64,000 nucleotides of DNA from Acanthochlamys bracteata. Lineage: Eukaryota > Streptophyta > Magnoliopsida > Pandanales > Velloziaceae. The DNA lies in NCBI GenBank assembly GCA_019914995.1, contig CM034130.1:10416001-10480000 (forward strand), in the 5' to 3' direction. How positions within the stretch are numbered: the stretch's first letter is position 1; each line of letters begins with the position of its first letter. Below are positions 35,850 through 47,536 of the stretch, one piece after another. Under the pieces are notes generated by a model, which had not been told where the DNA came from, did no database searches, and was given only the letters and a program-made list of their open reading frames with translations. Position numbers and translations under genes: made by a program.

Positions 35850-38800
35850 ACTGTGTGTGTGTATTGTTGTAGATATGTTTGAACTTTATCATTGTCTATT
35901 TTTTTACTCAGTTTTGGCATTTTGGTTGCTGATAGAATTGTTTGGTGCTTGCTAGCCCATTGATGAATTTTGAGGGATGTTTGTGTATCCTTGCTGGTTG
36001 CCTTATTACTTTGCGGTCCCTTTTGGACGGCATGGCAGGGATTGTTACCTTGAATGAGATGTTTGACTAGATTGATGGTTATTGATATCATGATAGTAAA
36101 ATAGATGCTACATTTATCTTAACCAAATATATATGGTTGCTGTCTATACTTACCCTAACTGGCCCAATGATTAATTTGAAGGATTGTTGGTTATCCTTAC
36201 TGGCAATTAATGAATTTTGAAATATATTTGCCTATGCTTGTCCTTGCTGTTCTGTTGATGATTTTGAAGGATTGTTGGCGATCGTTGCTGATTTGGCTTA
36301 ATTTTTGAAGTGGTGTTGTCTATAAACACCCTTGCTGGCCCTATGATGATTATTGAGGGATTGTTGGTTATCTTTACTAGCAAGTAAATATTTTTTGAGA
36401 TATGCTGCCTATACTTAGCCTAGCTGGTCCAATGATGAATTTGAGAGATTGTTGGTTATCTTTACTGGCAATTAATGAATTTTGAAGTATATTTGCCTAT
36501 GCATGTCCTTACTGGCCAGTTGATGATTTTTGAGGGATTGTTGCCTATGGTTACTGGTTTGGCTTAATTTTTGAAGTGGTGTTGTCTATAAACACCCTTA
36601 CTGGCCCTATGATAATTATTGAGAGATTGTTGGTAATCTTTACTAGTAAGTAAATATTTTTTGAGATATGTTGCCTAAACTTGTCCTTGCTGGTCTGTTG
36701 ATGATTTTTGAGAAATTGTTGGCTATCATTTGTTGGCAAGTAATGAATAAGGATGTATAGCTGTCCTATTTGGATTTTTGAGGGATTATTGCCTAACCTT
36801 GCTGCCTCTATGATGATTTCTGAGGGTTTGTTGTCTTATAAAATACTCAAATGAGATGTTTTGTTACATTATTATCTTGTAGCCCTTTTTGGACGGCATG
36901 ACAGAGATCTTTATTTTGAATGAGATGTTTGGCTAGTTTGATGGTTATTGATAACATGATAATAAAATAGATGCTACACTTATCTTAACCAAATATGTAT
37001 GGTTGCTGCTTATACTTACCCTAGGTGGCCCAATGATAAATTTTAAGGAATTGTTAGTTATTCTTAGTGGCAATTAATAATTTTTTAGGTATATTTGCCT
37101 ATGCTTGTTCATGCTGGCCTGTTGATGATGTTTGAGGGATTGTTGACTATCCTTGCTGGTTTGGCTTAGTTTTTGAAGTGGTGTTGCATATAAAAATACT
37201 TGCTGGCCCTATGATGAATTTTGAGAGATTGTCGGTTATCTTTACTAATAAATAAATATTTTTTGAGATATGTTACCTATATTTGTCCTTGCTGGTCTGT
37301 TGATGATTTTTGAGGGATTGTTGGCTATCGTTGCTGATTTGGCTTAATTTTTGAAGTGTTGTCTATAAACACCCCTGCTGACCCTATGATGATTATTGAG
37401 GGATTGTGGGTTATCTTTACTAGCAAATAAATATTTTTTAAGATATGTTATCTATACTTGACCTTGTTGGCCTGTTGATGATTTTTGAGAAATTGTTGGC
37501 TATCGTTGCTAGTTTGGTTTAATTTTTGAAATAATGTTGTCTATAAACACCCTTACTGGCCCTATGATGATTATTGTGGGATTGTTGGTTATCTTTACTA
37601 GCAAGTAAATATTTTTTGAGATATGTTGCCTATACTTGTCCTTACTGGCCTGTTGATGATTTTTGAGAAATTGTTGGCTATTCTTTATTGGCAAGTAATG
37701 AATAATGATGTATAGCTGCTCTATTTTGAGGGATTGTTGCCTAACCTTACTGCTCCTATGATGATTTCTGAAGGTTTGTTGTCTTATAAAATACTCAAAT
37801 GAGATGTTTGGTTGCCTTATTATCTTGTAGCCCTTTTTGGACGGCATGACAGGGATCTTTACTTTGAATGAGATGTTTGGCTAGCTTGATGGTTATTGAT
37901 AACATGATAATAAAATAGATGCTACACTTATCTTAACCAAATATGTATGGTTGCTGCTTATACTTACCTTAGGTGGCCCAATGATGAATTTTGAGGGATT
38001 GTTAGTTATTCTTACTGGCAATTAATGATTTTTTAGGTATATTTGCCTATGCTTGTCCTTGCCGGTCTGTTGATGATGTTTGAGGGATTGTTGGCTATCC
38101 TTGCTGGTTTGGCTTAGTTTTTGAAGTGGTGTTGCATATAAAAACACTTGCTGGCCCTATGATGAATTTTGAGGGATTGTCGGTTATCTTTACTAGTAAA
38201 TAAATATTTTTTGAGATATGTTACATATATTTGTCAATGCTGGCCTGTTGATGATTTTTGAGAGATTGTTGGCTATCGTTGCTGGTTTGGCTTAATTTTT
38301 GAAGTGTTGTCTATAAACATCGTTGCTGGCCCTATGATGATTATTGAGGGATTGTGGGTTATCTTTACTAGCAAGTAAATAATTTTTAAGATATGTTGCC
38401 TATACTTGACCTTGTTGGTCTGTTGATAATTTTTGAGAAATTGTTGGCTATCGTTGCTAGTTTGGTTTAATTTTTGAAGTGGTGTTGTCTATAAACACCC
38501 TTACTGGCCCTATGATGATTATTGTGGGATTGTTGGTTATCTTTACTAGCAAGTAAATATTTTTTGAGATATGTTGCCTATATTTGTCCTTGCTGTCCTG
38601 TGGATAATTTTTGAGGAATTGTTGGCTATCCTTTGTTGGCAAGTAATGAATAATAATATATAGCTGCTCTATCTGGATTTTTTAGGGATTGTTGCCTAAC
38701 CTTGCTGCCCCTATGATGATTTCTGAAGGTTTGTTGTCTTATAAAATACTCAAATGAGATGTTTGGTTGCGTTATTACCTTGCAGCCCCTTTTGGACGGC

Positions 38801-41180
38801 ATGGCAGGGATCTTTACCTTGAATGAGATGTTTGGCTAGCTTGATGGTTATGGATAACATGATAATAAAATAGATGCTATACTTATCTTAACCAAATATG
38901 TATGGTTGCTGTCTATACTTACCCTAGGTGGGACAATGATGAATTTTGAGGGATTGTTAGTTATTCTTACTGGCAATTAATGATTTTTAAGGTATATTTG
39001 CCTATGCTTGTCCTTGCCGGCTTGTTGATGATGTTTGAGAAATTGTTGGCTATTCTTGCTGATTTGGCTTAGTTTTTGAAGTGGTGTTATTTATAAACAC
39101 CCTTGCTGGCCCTATGATGAATTTTGAGGGATTGTCAGTTATCTTTACTAGCAAATAAATATTTTTTGAGATATGTTACCTATATTTGTCCTTACTGGCC
39201 TGTTAATGATTTTTGAGAAATTGTTGGTTATCCTTGCTGGTTTGACTTAGTTTTTGAAGTGGTGTTGCATACAAAAATACTTGCTGGCCCTATGATGAAT
39301 TTTGAGAGATTGTTGGTTATCTTTACTAGCAAGTAAATATTTTTTGAGGTATATTTGAATACGTTTGTACTTACTGTCCTGTTGATGATTGTTGAGGGAT
39401 TTTTGTGTATTCTTACTGGTCTGGTTTAGTTTTTGAAGTGGTGTTGTCTATAAACACCCTTGCTGGCCCTATGATGAATTTTGAGGAATTTTTGGCTATC
39501 TTTACTGGCAAGTAATGAATATTGATGTATATTTGCCTGTGCTTGCCCTACCTGGCCCTATCTGGATTTTTGAGGATTGTTGCCTAACCTTGCTTTCCCT
39601 ATGATGATTTCTGATAGTTTATTGTCTTATACATTGCTAAAATGAGATGTTTTGTTGTCTTATAATCTTGCAGCCCCTTTGGATGGCATGGCAGGAATTG
39701 TTACTTTGAATGAGATATTTGACTACCTTGATAGTTAATAATATCATGATAGTGGAATGGATGCTAACACTTATCTTAGCTAAATATATTTGGTAGTTGC
39801 CTATACTTACCCTTACTGCCCATATAATAATTTCTGAGGTTTTGTTATTTTATACATTGCTAAAATGAGATATTTGGTTGCCTTATAATCTTGCAGCCCC
39901 TTTTCAATGACATGGCAGGAATTGTTACTTTGAATAAGATGTTTGGCTAACTTGATAGTTAATAATATCATGATAGTGGAATGGATGTTACACTTACTTT
40001 TGAAGGGATTTTTGCCTTATACAATTCTCAACTGAGATGCTATCCTTACTCGCCTGTTTTTTGAGTTGTTGTGGTGGTGCTGCCCAGGCTCAGTCGTGCT
40101 GCCTTATGATAAATTTTGAGGATTTTTTGCCATATAATGTCATGCTATCCTTGCTGGCCTGTTTTTTGAGTTGTTGTGGTGGTACTGCCCAGGCTCAGTC
40201 TTGCTACCCTATGATAAATTTTGAGAGTTTTTTGCCCTATAATGTCATGCTATCCTTGCTGGCCTGTTTTTTGAGTTGTTGTGGTGGTGCTATTCAGGCT
40301 CAGTCTTACTGCCCTATGATGAATTTTGAGGATTTTTTGCCCTATAATGTCATGCTACTCTTACTGACCTGTTTTTTTAGTTGTTGTGGTGGTGCTACCC
40401 AGGCTCCCTTTTGCTGCCCTATAATGATTTTGAGGGTTTTTTGCTCGGTAATGTCATGCTATTCTTGCTGGCATGTTTTTTGAGTTGTTGTGGTAGTGCT
40501 GCCTATGCTCAGCCTTGCTGCCCTATGATGAATTTTGAGAGTTTGTGGTAGTGTTGCCTATGCTATCCTTGCTGCCATATGATGTTTCTTGAGGGGTTTT
40601 TGTCTGGTGGTGCTGTCTATATGCTTCCTTGCTGCCCTATGATGATTTTTTAGGGTTTGTGGTAGTGTTGCCTATGCTATCCTTACTGCCATATGATGTT
40701 TTTTGAGAGATTTTGCATGGTGGTGCTGCTTATATGCTTCCTTGCTGCCCTATGATGATTTTTGAGGGTTTGTGGTAGTGTTGCCTATGCTATCCTTGCT
40801 GCCATATGATGTTTTTTGAGAGATTTTGCCTGGTGGTGCTGCCTATGCTCATCCTTACTGCCATATGAAATTTTTGAGGTATATTTGCCTTACATGCTAT
40901 CCTTGCTGGCATGTTCTTTGAGTTAGTGTGTTGGTGTTGCCTATGCTTCCTTGCTGTCCTATGATGATATTTGAGGAATGTTTCCCTTATACAATGCTCA
41001 AATGAGATGCTTCTTTGCTGCTCTATGATGATGTTTGAGGAATTTTTGCCTTATACAATGTTCAAATGAGATGCTTTCTTGCTGCCCTATGATGATGTTT
41101 GAGGGATGTGTGCTTTATACAATGTTCAAATGAGATGCTTTCTTGCTGCCCTATGATGATGTTTGAGGAATTTATTTTCA
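35850..41180 (+). repeat. Nested tandem-repeat array inside the Harbinger element
   Basis: About 5.3 kb built from diverged short units around phrases such as GATGATTTTTGAGGGATTGT, TGGCTATCGTTGCTGGTTTG and TTTACTAGCAAGTAAATATT. These are arranged in a larger unit of roughly 0.87-0.96 kb. An anchor with TTTGGACGGCATGGCAGGGA recurs at about 36021, 36887, 37835, 38790 and 39677, plus a short-spaced variant at about 39899. From 40037 the unit changes to 105-bp repeats, and from about 40500 to 41180 to shorter mixed units (GTAGTGTTGCCTATGCTATC, then TTTGAGGAATTTTTGCC). A plausible donor (GTGCAG|GTATTA, near 35690) and acceptor (TTTAG|GTGAAA, near 41187) place the array in a 5' intron of the SANT gene. 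Confidence 0.9.
40037..40456 (+). repeat. 105-bp tandem repeats, four units, open in one frame
   Basis: Four consecutive units of 105 bp, each beginning ATGCTATCCTTGCTGGCCTG or a close variant. Because 105 is a multiple of three and the units lack stops, the plus strand stays open for 148 codons, with a 35-residue unit starting MLSLLACFLSCCGG. The fourth unit is diverged and loses phase. There is no sign of a start context or of a known protein, so this is most likely a by-product of repeat length rather than a gene. Confidence 0.85.
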
Positions 41181-41186
41181 TATGTT

Positions 41187-42198
41187 TAGGTGAAATACTC
41201 AAAATCACGTCGATCAAGAAATGTGAACCCGATTAGGTGGACAGATGCTATCCACTTTAAGTTTCTTGAATATTGTGAACAAGAGGTATCTAAGGAGAAT
41301 AGGCCAGGAACCTATTTTAATGTGCAAGGCTAGACAAATATCAAAAAATCATTTGAAATATTTTATGGCCAGGAGGTTGAGCGAAACAATTAAAAAATCA
41401 TTGGGATGGTATGAAAAGTTATTACAATAATTATAAATCGTTGGTTTGTGGAGAGTCTGGTTTGGGATGTGATTATACGTGCAACACAATCGCTACAGAT
41501 GACGAGTGGTGGGAAGAAAAAATTAATGTATTTTTATCTAATCATAAAAATGTGTTATTATTATTAAATTAATTTTTTAAATTAATGAACTCTTTCTTTC
41601 TTTAGGCATACCCTAAGTTTAAAAATTTTAAGGGAAAATATTTATTTATATATCGTGAACGGTACCCGATGTTATTTGATGACCTTGTTGCCAATTTTGT
41701 TCGCAAGCTTGGTCACCATCACAAGTTCAACAGGAGACTACACCTTCAAACCCATCGGATTTGGAAGGCAGCGGAGATAGCGACGACGTTCGAGCCAATG
41801 AAGAACCTCAACCTGCATCTCAGGTTCTCTCTCTTATAATAACTGATAATGATATCTTTTCACAGTCTTTTTCTATATCTCAAAATCCTCTAAGATCAGG
41901 AAGTAGTGGTAGGAATCGAAAGAGTTCCGGATCATCTGGAAAGGAGCATATCGGTGACATGACAGAGATAATGCGTCAAAGACACGCAATAACGTTATCG
42001 ATACCAACCATCCGTCAATGTTTGGCGATATTGGACACTATTCCGAAGATAGAAGCCGGTAGCCCCCTAGCCCATTATGCAGTATGTGTTTTGACTAAGA
42101 AAGAAAATCGTGAAGTCTTTATGAGTTATCCTAATGCTGCAGCTCGCTGTAGTTGGCTGAATTTTCACTTTAACTATTTTGGATGGGGAAAATCTTAA
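41187..42198 (+). pseudogene. Harbinger SANT/Myb-like DNA-binding protein, broken
   Basis: PIF/Harbinger elements carry a second gene whose Myb/SANT-like product works with the transposase in DNA binding. Here the SANT domain reads NPIRWTDAIHFKFLEYCEQE, then a TAG (41331-41333) at a position expected to be Trp, followed by KKSFEIFYGQEVERN. A one-base loss near 41391 shifts the frame before YYNNYKSLVCGESGLGCDYT and DDEWWEE. An intron ending at TTCTTTAG (about 41606) precedes AYPKFKNFKGKY and MLFDDLVA. A later frame change leads into the open C-terminal part (41761-42198), with GSGDSDDVRANEEPQPASQ and an end reading NFHFNYFGWGKS. Several lesions make it nonfunctional. Confidence 0.85.
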
Positions 42199-42695
42199 AT
42201 TAGTTATTGTATGTTGTAATTTGAATATTGTGGAATATTAGTGTGCTAGTAGTATTATAAAGTTAGTATGTTGTAAACATTACTGGAATGTTGTTATGTT
42301 TATAAAATGATATTATTGTATGATGTTGGTGGTAGTTATTGTATGTTGTTATGGTTGTTATGTAGTATTATTGTGAACATTATTGAAATATTATTATCGT
42401 GTTAATATGATGTTCGTTAAATAATAATATTATAAATTTTTTTGAAATAATTTTATGGTGGGCATATGATGTTGCTATGTTATTACTGTGATTTAATTGA
42501 ACGTTTAAAATATTGTTTTGATAGTATGATGTTAGTATATTGTATTATGGTGGTAGTATATAATATGATCAAAATTGTATTATTAGAAAAAAATTTGATA
42601 CCAATTATAATATTATTATTTTTGAGAATTGTGAGTTTATACGTATGTTTTTAGTTAATATTGTCATTTAAATTAATTTTTATATTTGCAGTTAA

Positions 42696-43999
42696 ATGGA
42701 TCTGTGAGTTAGTGATAGTGAGGAAAATGATAGTGAAGAAGAATGGACAGACTTATGTGAACAAGCAAATTATGCAGCAATTCAGTACTATAATCGACAT
42801 CTATATAAACGTCCGTGTTGTACATCTATACGCACGGGTAACGTTTTCATAAATGAGATACCGGAAGGAAACGAAGTTCGTTGTTATCAAAATTTTCGAT
42901 TGAAGATACCTATTTTTTTACAACTACGTGATGAGTTGACAAAGTTGTATGACTTAGATAGAACACGTGGAATGTCTGTTCATGAAGAAGTTGCTATCTT
43001 TCTCGTAACGTGTGCACATGGTTTAGAAAATAGAGTAAATTAGAAAATTTTTAGTCATTCGGGTGAGACGACTCATCGATATTTTCATAGAGTGCTTCAG
43101 GCTGTGCTGAGATTGGCTGCAAATATTATAGAGCATCATGATAGATATAACGAGGGAGAAGCATTTCATAAACCACAAAACGCACGTTATTTTTCATGGT
43201 TTAAAGTAAGTGATCAATCGAACTTCGACACTTAGATTGTTATAATAGATAAGTTGAACTTTTTATTTTGATATCAAATTTTGAATACAGGATTGTATTG
43301 GAGCTATCGATGGGACACATATCAAAGCAACTATACGGCCAGAAGATGTAACATCTTACATTGGACGTAAAGGGTATGCTACTCAAAATATATTGGCGGT
43401 ATATGATTTTAATATGTGTTTTATATTTGCATGGGCCGGATGGGAAGGGTCAGCTCACGATTCACGCATACTGAACGAAGCATTACGCAAGTCTGAACTG
43501 AGATTTTTTCCATCCTCACGGAGATAAATATTATTTAGTAGATGCAGGGTTTAAAAATACCTATGGATATATAGGTCCTTATAAAGGCCGGGACGTAAGA
43601 TATCATCTGGAGGACTTTCGTCGTGCCAATATACCACAAATGCGGACACCTAGAGGGAGAAAAGAAAAGTTCAACTTTCTACATTCTTCATGTAGAACTA
43701 TAATTGAACGTATATTTGGTGTATGGAAGGCGCGCTTTGTAATTTTAAGAGATATACCGCCATACTCAGTAGAGGTACAGCATAATATTATTATTGCAAC
43801 AATGACGATACATAACTATATTAGGATTAAAAGAGCAGATGAAGCATTTACATATGCTGAGCGTGAAACTTATCTACTGTTAGCATTTGAAGCATCTTCT
43901 AGTATATCAAACGTTCAACCCGAGGATGAATCTGATCGTAATGATAGGTGGGATGCATGTTGTGATGCAATTGCAAGTGAAATATATAGACATTTATGA
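42696..43999 (+). pseudogene. Harbinger DDE transposase (DDE_Tnp_4), broken
   Basis: Two exons (42696-43205 and 43291-43999) with a GT-AG intron between WFK and DCIGAIDGTH. The catalytic triad is recognisable: first Asp in GAIDGTH (43309-43311), second Asp in YLVDAGFKN (43541-43543), and Glu in TIIERIFGVWK (43706-43708). Other family blocks are DLDRTRGMSVHEEVAIFL, VLQAVLRLAANII, GYATQNILAVYDFNMCF and AWAGWEGSAHDSRIL. Lesions: TGA at the fourth codon (42705-42707), TAG at 43041-43043, and a one-base frame change at about 43504-43510, between RKSELRF and HPHGDKYYLVD. The coding is otherwise well preserved, so inactivation is probably not very old. Confidence 0.92.
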
Positions 44000-45630
44000 A
44001 TATTGTGTTTCTGTTTGATCTTATGATTGTATTTTATTTTGTTACAATATGTATGTCCGTATAATATCTATATTAAGGTTTGTTTGATATTGTTAACAAT
44101 TGACTTTATTAGTTGTTCAATATTTATTTAACATTTTTATACTATAAAAATAAATCTATAATTTATACAGATTTAAATACATATCAAAATTATTTACTAA
44201 TTTATCATAATAATACTATATTTACAAAATAATATAAATTTTTTTAATAATTATTTAAATATATTTTTCAAATTTAATATTATAATAATTATTATATAAT
44301 TAATGTTATTTAATTTAGTCATTGATTGATATCAATAATATAATTTGTTAATAAATTTATAAATATTGATATAAGTAATTATTTATATAATTTTTATATA
44401 ATAAAATTATTAAAATTTTAAAAAAAAAATAATATATCAAAAAGAATTAAAAACTTCATAATATTTCAATTACCATATATTTAGGAGTATTTCAGTCATT
44501 ATATATCTTATATAGAAATAAACATAAGCTTAACCAAATACTTCATTCAGCTTTCAGTATTTAAAAGCACGATACAGTAAAAATTTATCCAAATACTTTT
44601 CAGCATAAAGCTATTTTTATAGCAAAAGTTTTACAGCCGTTTACAGCACTCTGAAGCAGTTTTACTTCAAAGCACAAAAATTTCAGCACATCCAAACAGA
44701 GGCTTAATAGAATTTTTCTAAAGAAGTTGACCTGAGGAGTTCTACTTTGAATTTCTGTTTATTATTGTCATAAAAATAATTATAGTTGACAATTTCTCAA
44801 GCAGATTAAGGGACCTCTTAAAATAACTTTTAAAAAAAGTTTACTTAGAGCTTTTTAGAAACAAATTTAATTTTTTATTTGAAAATAATAAAAATTATAT
44901 ATGTAGAACTTTTATTACGTATTTCACCAGTTATTGTTTATAAAATTTTAAAATATTTACATACTATAAAATATTTATTGAGAAATGAAAAAATAAAATA
45001 GTATAGTAAAATAAAATAAAAATTTTGTCAAACAATCTCTAATTATATAATATCTTTTTTATCAATATGAGTTTTTTATTACATATTTATTTTATCTTTG
45101 TGCAAAATCAATTTAGTTACAAGCTAGCTACACAAATAAATTTTGTATGCAAAAAAAAAAAAGATTCTGATAAATAAAATTTTATCTAATTTTGCTAGCA
45201 TTTTGTCTTTTTAATTAGAAGAGAATTTTACTAATGGATTCAATTGAAAAAAGAAAAAAAATTGCCACGGCATCAAAATATCAAAACAAAAAATTTAGAA
45301 TTTCAAAAAATTCGTGTATTCCAATTATTAAGAAAATTAAAAAAAACAATATTTTTATTTTAGTATTTCTAAATTCACTATTTTATTTTGTAAAATTCTA
45401 ATATTTATTTCTAACCCTCCATTAAAATTTAAGTATAAAATTAAATTATTTTTAAAAAAAATTATTTATAAATTTTATTTTTACATTCATTCTACGCACT
45501 TGAAAGGCGCCTTAATAAATTTCATAAAATTTATTTTTTATGATTTTCATTCTACGTTTGACAACGCATTTTAAAACAATAATCTTTAATTTATGTTTTG
45601 AATAATATTTATAATATTTATTTAGAATTT

Positions 45631-45636
<6 letters not shown>

Positions 45637-45662
<26 letters not shown>
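45637..45662 (+). repeat. (AT)n microsatellite, left of foldback
   Basis: About 12-13 AT units immediately left of the foldback element. Confidence 0.9.
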
Positions 45663-46072
45663 GGGAAGAAATATTGACACTCTCTTTAAGGGCACTCTTT
45701 TTCAGATTTATGGTCGGAGTGATTTTCAAATTCAATCTCTATCGTTGAATATGAAAAACTATGAGTTACAAAATTATCCATAAACTTTCAGCTCAATCAG
45801 ACTATGAATTCACCTCCATCCGATTACTTGATCAAAATGACCGAAAGAATACAATATATATATATATATATATATATTATTTTTTGTTATATTGATCAAG
45901 TGATCGGATGAAAGTGAATTTGTGGTCTGATTAAGCTGAAATTTTATAAATAAGTTTTTAACTCATAACGATTCATATATAATGGTAGAAATTAGATTTG
46001 GAGATCACTCCAATCATAAATTGGAGAGGGAGTGTTCGAAAGTGTCCTTAAAAAGAGAGTACCTTATCCCTC

Positions 46073-46073
<1 letters not shown>
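45663..46073. mobile_element. Foldback, Micron-like MITE lying between AT microsatellites
   Basis: The left half (GGGAAGAAATATTGACACTC ... GATTTATGGTCGGAGTGAT ... CTATGAGTTA ... TTCAGCTCAATCAGAC ... CGATTACTTGATCAA) is matched, in order, by the complement of the right half (GGGAGGGATAAGGTACTCTC ... AATTTATGATTGGAGTGAT ... TTATGAGTTA ... TTCAGCTTAATCAGAC ... CGATCACTTGATCAA). The arms are about 190-200 bp and meet at a central AT tract (45853-45878). Flanking (AT)n runs on both sides resemble the insertion habit of Micron-type MITEs, which use TA repeats as targets. It has no coding capacity. A transcript would form a long imperfect hairpin. Confidence 0.8.
45853..45878 (+). repeat. (AT)n tract at the centre of the foldback
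   Basis: A run of about 12 AT units lying exactly between the two inverted arms of the foldback element; it would form the hairpin apex. Confidence 0.85.

Positions 46074-46102
<29 letters not shown>
46074..46102 (+). repeat. (AT)n microsatellite, right of foldback
   Basis: About 14 AT units immediately right of the foldback element, mirroring the left-hand tract. Confidence 0.9.
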
Positions 46103-46106
<4 letters not shown>

Positions 46107-47536
46107 ATTATTATTTTTTATTTAAAAAAATATTTTTTAACGGACGCTAATTGGGCCGAGGCCGAACCACCCAAATGAACATTTTCTTAGAAAGTTTTCT
46201 CTCTCGCTTATGAAAATTCTTCTCACTGCCTCGCCGCCAGCCGTAGCATCTGGGTAACCTCCGCCTGCTCGCGTCAGTTTCTGAGAATAGGTTCGAACTT
46301 TCTCTCTGTCTATGTTCTTAAATTTCGATTTCCTTTGCTTTACTGTTGTTGTTGCTGTTGTTGTGCTTGTTGATTAGAAATCTGTTTGGAAATTGCAATT
46401 CATGATTCTCTATTTTAATTAGTGGGTAACAAAGTTTTGTACTTGGTAAGGTAAGAGATCTCTTTTCATTATAGTGATTTCTGTGGTTCCTTTTCTAATC
46501 CGAAAAGACAGAGAAGTGAAAAGGTTGATCTTTGGTCAAGCTTTTACCTTGTTGGTGAAAAGTTAAAATGCACAAGCGTCTGGGTATAAAATTTTTGTTG
46601 AGAACTAGAGGTTTGAAGGGGATCAAAAGTTTGGTGCATGAAATTCTCTGTAGATCCAATGAAGTAATCTCGGAGAGCACGTGCGCTTGAATTTTGTGAA
46701 ATATCTTTGTCAGTTTAAGAAGAAAAGGTTAGATTTTGATATTCTTTTTCCATTTATGGATACCATTTAGATTTTTGGTTAGAATACCTTAATCATAGAA
46801 CCTGAGAACATGAAATGTTTTGGTTGGAATCTATATGCTTGAATTCAGCGAAATTGTCTCTGGGCTTTAGAAGCTTTGAAAAAGTGTGTGATCTAGGCAT
46901 AGGAGCAGGCCATTAGAGGAAAAGACGGTTTTTCTGTTATAGTTGAGGTTGTCTCACATATGTTTCTGCATACATGCAATTGCTAAGTGTTTACTGTGAG
47001 TTAAATACTCATTTCTAAATATATCCTATGGTGATTTCAGTTTAGTTTACCAAACTTTTTTTACTGTAATTAGATTCCAATATTTGTGTACGTCATGCAC
47101 CTCAACGCGCGGAAACTAGCCTAAATGCTGGTAATTGTTATGATATAGGATAGTCATTTTGATACCGTTAATGACAAAGTCAGTGGTTTCTTATATTCTG
47201 TGAAAGATTTTTCTCTGTTTAGTGATTCTGAAGTAGCTCAACAGCATGAACCTTAGTCTTACTGTTACATTGTTGTTTTTTATATACAATCAAGTTGAAG
47301 CAGGTGGTTGTGACAATTTGGAAAAGGTAGTTGCTTCATTTTTGTTATTTTCAAGTGCTGAATAGAAGGAAAGTTAGTCTTAGCAACTGTTAAATTAGAT
47401 GCAAGGCTATTGTTTTGTATTTTAGATGCTAAGCAGTTCTTTTGAAATTTAACTAAGGTTGAACTATTTCCTGTGTAACATTACCTATGCTTAACTACGG
47501 GTGCAGAAAATTTGATTGGTACCTTTGGTCGACCAT

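Larger units (their letters stand above)
34842..44703 (+). mobile_element. PIF/Harbinger transposon, 9.9 kb, degenerate
   Basis: The element starts GGCCCTGTTTGGCAAAAAAC and its right end is CCAAACAGAGGC, whose complement is GCCTCTGTTTGG; the outer 12 bases match at 10 positions. TTA lies on both sides (34839-34841 and 44704-44706), the 3-bp target-site duplication typical of PIF/Harbinger. Inside, on the plus strand, are the two expected genes: a SANT/Myb-like protein and a DDE transposase, both carrying stops and frameshifts. Most of the length is a nested tandem-repeat array between about 35.85 and 41.18 kb, so the element is far longer than typical Harbingers. It is not autonomous as it stands, but its ends could be mobilised by an intact relative. 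It separates the MYB gene from THOC7. Confidence 0.9.
44704..47536. other. Intergenic, Harbinger to THOC7 coding start
   Basis: The first part (44704-45630) is AT-rich; 44815-45050 and 45420-45570 resemble the recurrent AT-rich family. The foldback element follows (45663-46073). A site-II-like TGGGCC at 46152-46157 and the start of the THOC7 transcript lie near 46150-46290. The sequence up to about 47507 is probably a 5' UTR intron, since an acceptor-like GTGCAG precedes 47508. No other gene is seen. Confidence 0.45.

Noticed and set aside
35850..41180. CRISPR array or centromeric satellite
   Set aside because: This is a plant genome and the repeats are diverged and directly adjacent without unique spacers. 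The array sits within defined transposon ends, so neither label fits.
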